From the NCBI RefSeq assembly GCF_006575665.1, contig NZ_CP041253.1, positions 2,889,001 to 2,953,000 of the forward strand: a stretch of DNA of 64,000 nt, in the 5' to 3' direction. Under the pieces are notes generated by a model. The model did not search any database. It had not been told where the DNA came from and was given only the letters and a program-made list of their open reading frames with translations. Every line of letters begins with the position of its first letter. Positions within the stretch are counted from its first letter, which is position 1. This document shows positions 62,466 to 64,000 of this stretch, in pieces. Source of the DNA: Echinicola soli (lineage in GTDB: Bacteria > Bacteroidota > Bacteroidia > Cytophagales > Cyclobacteriaceae). The position numbers were made by a program, and so were the translations under genes.

Positions 62466-63259
62466 ATTTTTTCGTGCTTATCTTCTTGTTTGATTTTTTA
62501 CATTGTTTTATTGTAATAATCGTACCATTAGGTTTTTGTTTGGTGTTTGGTTATAATTATTTGTTTTTCAATCGTTTACGTATGGATATTGTGGTTTGGG
62601 GCTGTGGAGGAAAAGTTGGTGGTTTGTGGAATTTATCCCCACATTTTTGATTGAAAAGCCTTATACCAAGGATTCTTAATTAATGTTAAAAAGGTTGCTG
62701 GGTCTTTAAATTTTGTGACAAATTTAAGGTTAAATTCCAATTGGATATTCAAATTTAAACAATTTTTATGTGTATTCACAATTTTGCACGTAACCCAATA
62801 TGGTAAGGGTCATGTTATTTTGTTCAGGTGTAAAATTGCTTTCAAAAGTCCTTCATGAATACTTAGCATTTCTAATTGATGAAAAAGTAGGCAAAAAATC
62901 TAGGCTATAGAGCCTTCTTCAAATTGAGTGAATTTGGTGTTCTGATTACAATTTCGTTTGGCTCAATTTGATTCTGTGCCAGTTGCCGTGGGCTAAAAAT
63001 GAGTGGATCTCGCTTGTCCACTGCGCGAGCTAACTCATTTTTTTACGCCCCCATCAACTGTCCCAATCCCGGTGGACCGGAACCAAAGGCCGAATAATGG
63101 ATTACCGATGAATATTTCGTTTCTCTGAGGCTACATGCAAAGTTGCGGATAGTCATAATAATTTTTGTGATACTTCTAAAGTCAGGAGAATTGGATTTTG
63201 ATTTCAGTAATTAATAATGCAATTTTCAGCCACGAAAGCTTTAAACCTTCAGTGCCCAA
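62466..63259. other. Divergent intergenic region, RND operon / arginine decarboxylase
   Basis: 794 bp, strongly AT-rich in the first 400. It holds no credible gene and no exact TAnnTTTG box next to either start. A hairpin-forming stretch lies at 62,988-63,055 (see separate entry). Confidence 0.4.
62988..63055. repeat. Imperfect palindrome upstream of the arginine decarboxylase gene
   Basis: Outer arms AAAAATGAGT (62,996-63,005) and ACTCATTTTTT (63,034-63,044) enclose CTCGC...GCGAG, giving a two-tier stem. GGGC before and GCCC after can extend it. The T-run after the 3' arm resembles a terminator, but no upstream + strand gene exists to end there. It may be a small palindromic element or part of the 5' leader of the decarboxylase. 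Confidence 0.45.
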
Positions 63260-64000
63260 ATGAACAAATACATTGATTTAATCCAACAAACTTTTGACTT
63301 CCCCACCAAGGAATTCAAGGTAGAAGATGATAAACTGTTTTTTAATGGTGTAAACCTGATGGAGATCATCGAAGAGTACGGTACACCACTAAAACTTACG
63401 TATCTTCCAAAAATCAGTGAAAGCATCCAGAATGCAAAGACGTATTTTAACAATGCGATGCAAGCGCATGACTATCATGGTAATTATACCTATTGTTACT
63501 GCACCAAGTCATCCCATTTTAGTTTTGTGCTGGATGAGGCGCTTAAGAATGATATTCATATAGAAACTTCCTCTACATTCGATATCCCTTTGGTAAGAAG
63601 TCTCTATGAAAAGGGTAAAATCACCAAGGATACTCATATCGTCTGCAATGGATTTAAGCGAGATTTATACAAGCAATATATTTCGGAATTGCTGAATGAT
63701 GGTTTCCAAAATTGTATCCCCGTATTGGACAACTTGACAGAAATCGATTACTACCTGGAACATGTCAAGGTTCCCTTTAAGGTAGGTATTAGGATTGCTG
63801 CTGATGAAGAGCCCAAGTTCGGCTTTTATACTTCACGGCTAGGGGTGAGGTACAAGGATATTATTGATTTGTATGAAAAGAAAATCAAGGATAATCCCAA
63901 TGTAAGTCTTAAAATGCTACATTTCTTTATCAATTCAGGAATCAGGGATACGGCGTATTACTGGTCAGAGTTGACACGGTTTATCCAAAAATATGTGGAC
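63260..64000 (+). CDS. speA: Arginine decarboxylase (fold-III PLP enzyme), truncated by window end
   Basis: The frame opens with ATG at 63,260 and is still open at the window edge (247 codons seen). The start MNKYIDLIQQTFDFPTKEFKV and the stretch YGTPLKLTYLPKISESIQNAK lead to NYTYCYCTKSSHFSFVLDEALKN, where the Lys is in the PLP-binding position of alanine-racemase-fold decarboxylases. IETSSTFDIPLVRSL and IVCNGFKRDLYKQYI agree with Bacteroidota arginine decarboxylases (about 460 aa, LysA-like). These make agmatine from arginine for polyamine synthesis. Diaminopimelate decarboxylase is the main alternative but fits the N-terminus less well. Confidence 0.82.
   Translation, partial: MNKYIDLIQQTFDFPTKEFKVEDDKLFFNGVNLMEIIEEYGTPLKLTYLPKISESIQNAKTYFNNAMQAHDYHGNYTYCYCTKSSHFSFVLDEALKNDIHIETSSTFDIPLVRSLYEKGKITKDTHIVCNGFKRDLYKQYISELLNDGFQNCIPVLDNLTEIDYYLEHVKVPFKVGIRIAADEEPKFGFYTSRLGVRYKDIIDLYEKKIKDNPNVSLKMLHFFINSGIRDTAYYWSELTRFIQKYVD

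Noticed and set aside
63000..63098. 32-codon frame (MSGSRLSTARANSFFY...) upstream of speA as a possible arginine leader peptide
   Set aside because: Only three scattered Arg codons, no run, and the frame simply reads through the palindrome. The evidence is too weak compared with the His and Cys leaders.
1..64000. CRISPR array, prophage, integron or toxin-antitoxin module
   Set aside because: No regularly spaced direct repeats, no phage structural or integrase genes, and no toxin-antitoxin-like pair were found on either strand.

Overview
The window comes from a Bacteroidota chromosome, most likely order Cytophagales, family Cyclobacteriaceae (Echinicola/Algoriphagus/Cyclobacterium-like). The genus is inferred from overall gene style only. 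Supporting signs are a SusC/SusD pair, a MenA/isoprenoid-quinone gene, a fused isobutyryl-CoA mutase IcmF, a CopB-type ATPase beside a Bacteroidota-style Cus system with a HYC_CC_PP gene, and promoter boxes matching the Bacteroidota consensus TTTG-N19-TAnnTTTG. I see no phage, integron, transposase, CRISPR array, tRNA or rRNA.

Layout. 1-3.9 kb: end of a biotin ligase gene, ahcY (S-adenosylhomocysteine hydrolase), a DECR1-like dienoyl-CoA reductase and two small genes. 4.0-14.2 kb: a copper/silver resistance block on the + strand (HYC_CC_PP protein, CusA-type RND pump, TolC-like channel, adaptor with metal-binding and DUF3347 domains, DUF3347 lipoprotein, CopB ATPase), meeting an acetyl-CoA hydrolase/transferase stop to stop. 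15.8-29.2 kb: IcmF, OsmC, a small protein, a Cache lipoprotein with a hybrid histidine kinase, and an orphan SusC/SusD pair. 29.3-39.5 kb: mainly housekeeping genes on the - strand (2-oxoacid dehydrogenase E2, CinA, FolA, a DUF4412 protein, Fmt, NamZ, dolichyl-phosphate-mannose-synthase-like enzyme, TPR protein), with a LolE/FtsX-type permease on the + strand. 39.6-41.1 kb: a two-gene unit encoding a membrane protein and a lipoprotein with two tandem truncated-globin domains. 41.2-45.7 kb: histidine operon hisG-hisD-hisC-hisB on the - strand, preceded by a recognisable histidine leader peptide and a consensus promoter. 45.9-54.4 kb: hemA, SUI1/YciH, a universal stress protein, menA, glutathione peroxidase, argS and arginase. 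54.8-55.7 kb: a SAM-I riboswitch, a 19-codon leader ORF ending in three Cys codons, and a 163-aa protein of unknown function. 56.5-62.5 kb: an AcrA-AcrB-TolC type RND system. 63.26 kb to the edge: an arginine decarboxylase, truncated by the window end.

Most notable locus. At 54,846-55,695 a complete SAM-I aptamer precedes a short ORF encoding Met-Arg...Arg-Cys-Cys-Cys-stop. Its Cys codons form the 5' arm of a hairpin with the stop codon in the loop. The gene behind it encodes a protein with no cysteine and no methionine after the initiator. I read this as a candidate sulfur-starvation unit that senses SAM and cysteine and makes a sulfur-free protein. The structure is seen in the sequence; the physiology is inference. 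The histidine leader at 45,770-45,829 has the same build, with a stop codon exactly in the loop of a hairpin that begins in the last codons.

Intergenic DNA carries several families of short non-coding repeats. One is a 191-193 bp MITE-like pair in inverted orientation at 24,101-24,291 and 37,308-37,500. Two are palindromic families with termini CCGTCATA and CCTGCTTTGTCA. One is a longer block repeated at 1.7-2.0, 47.7 and 56.1 kb that appears interrupted by a palindromic element in one copy.
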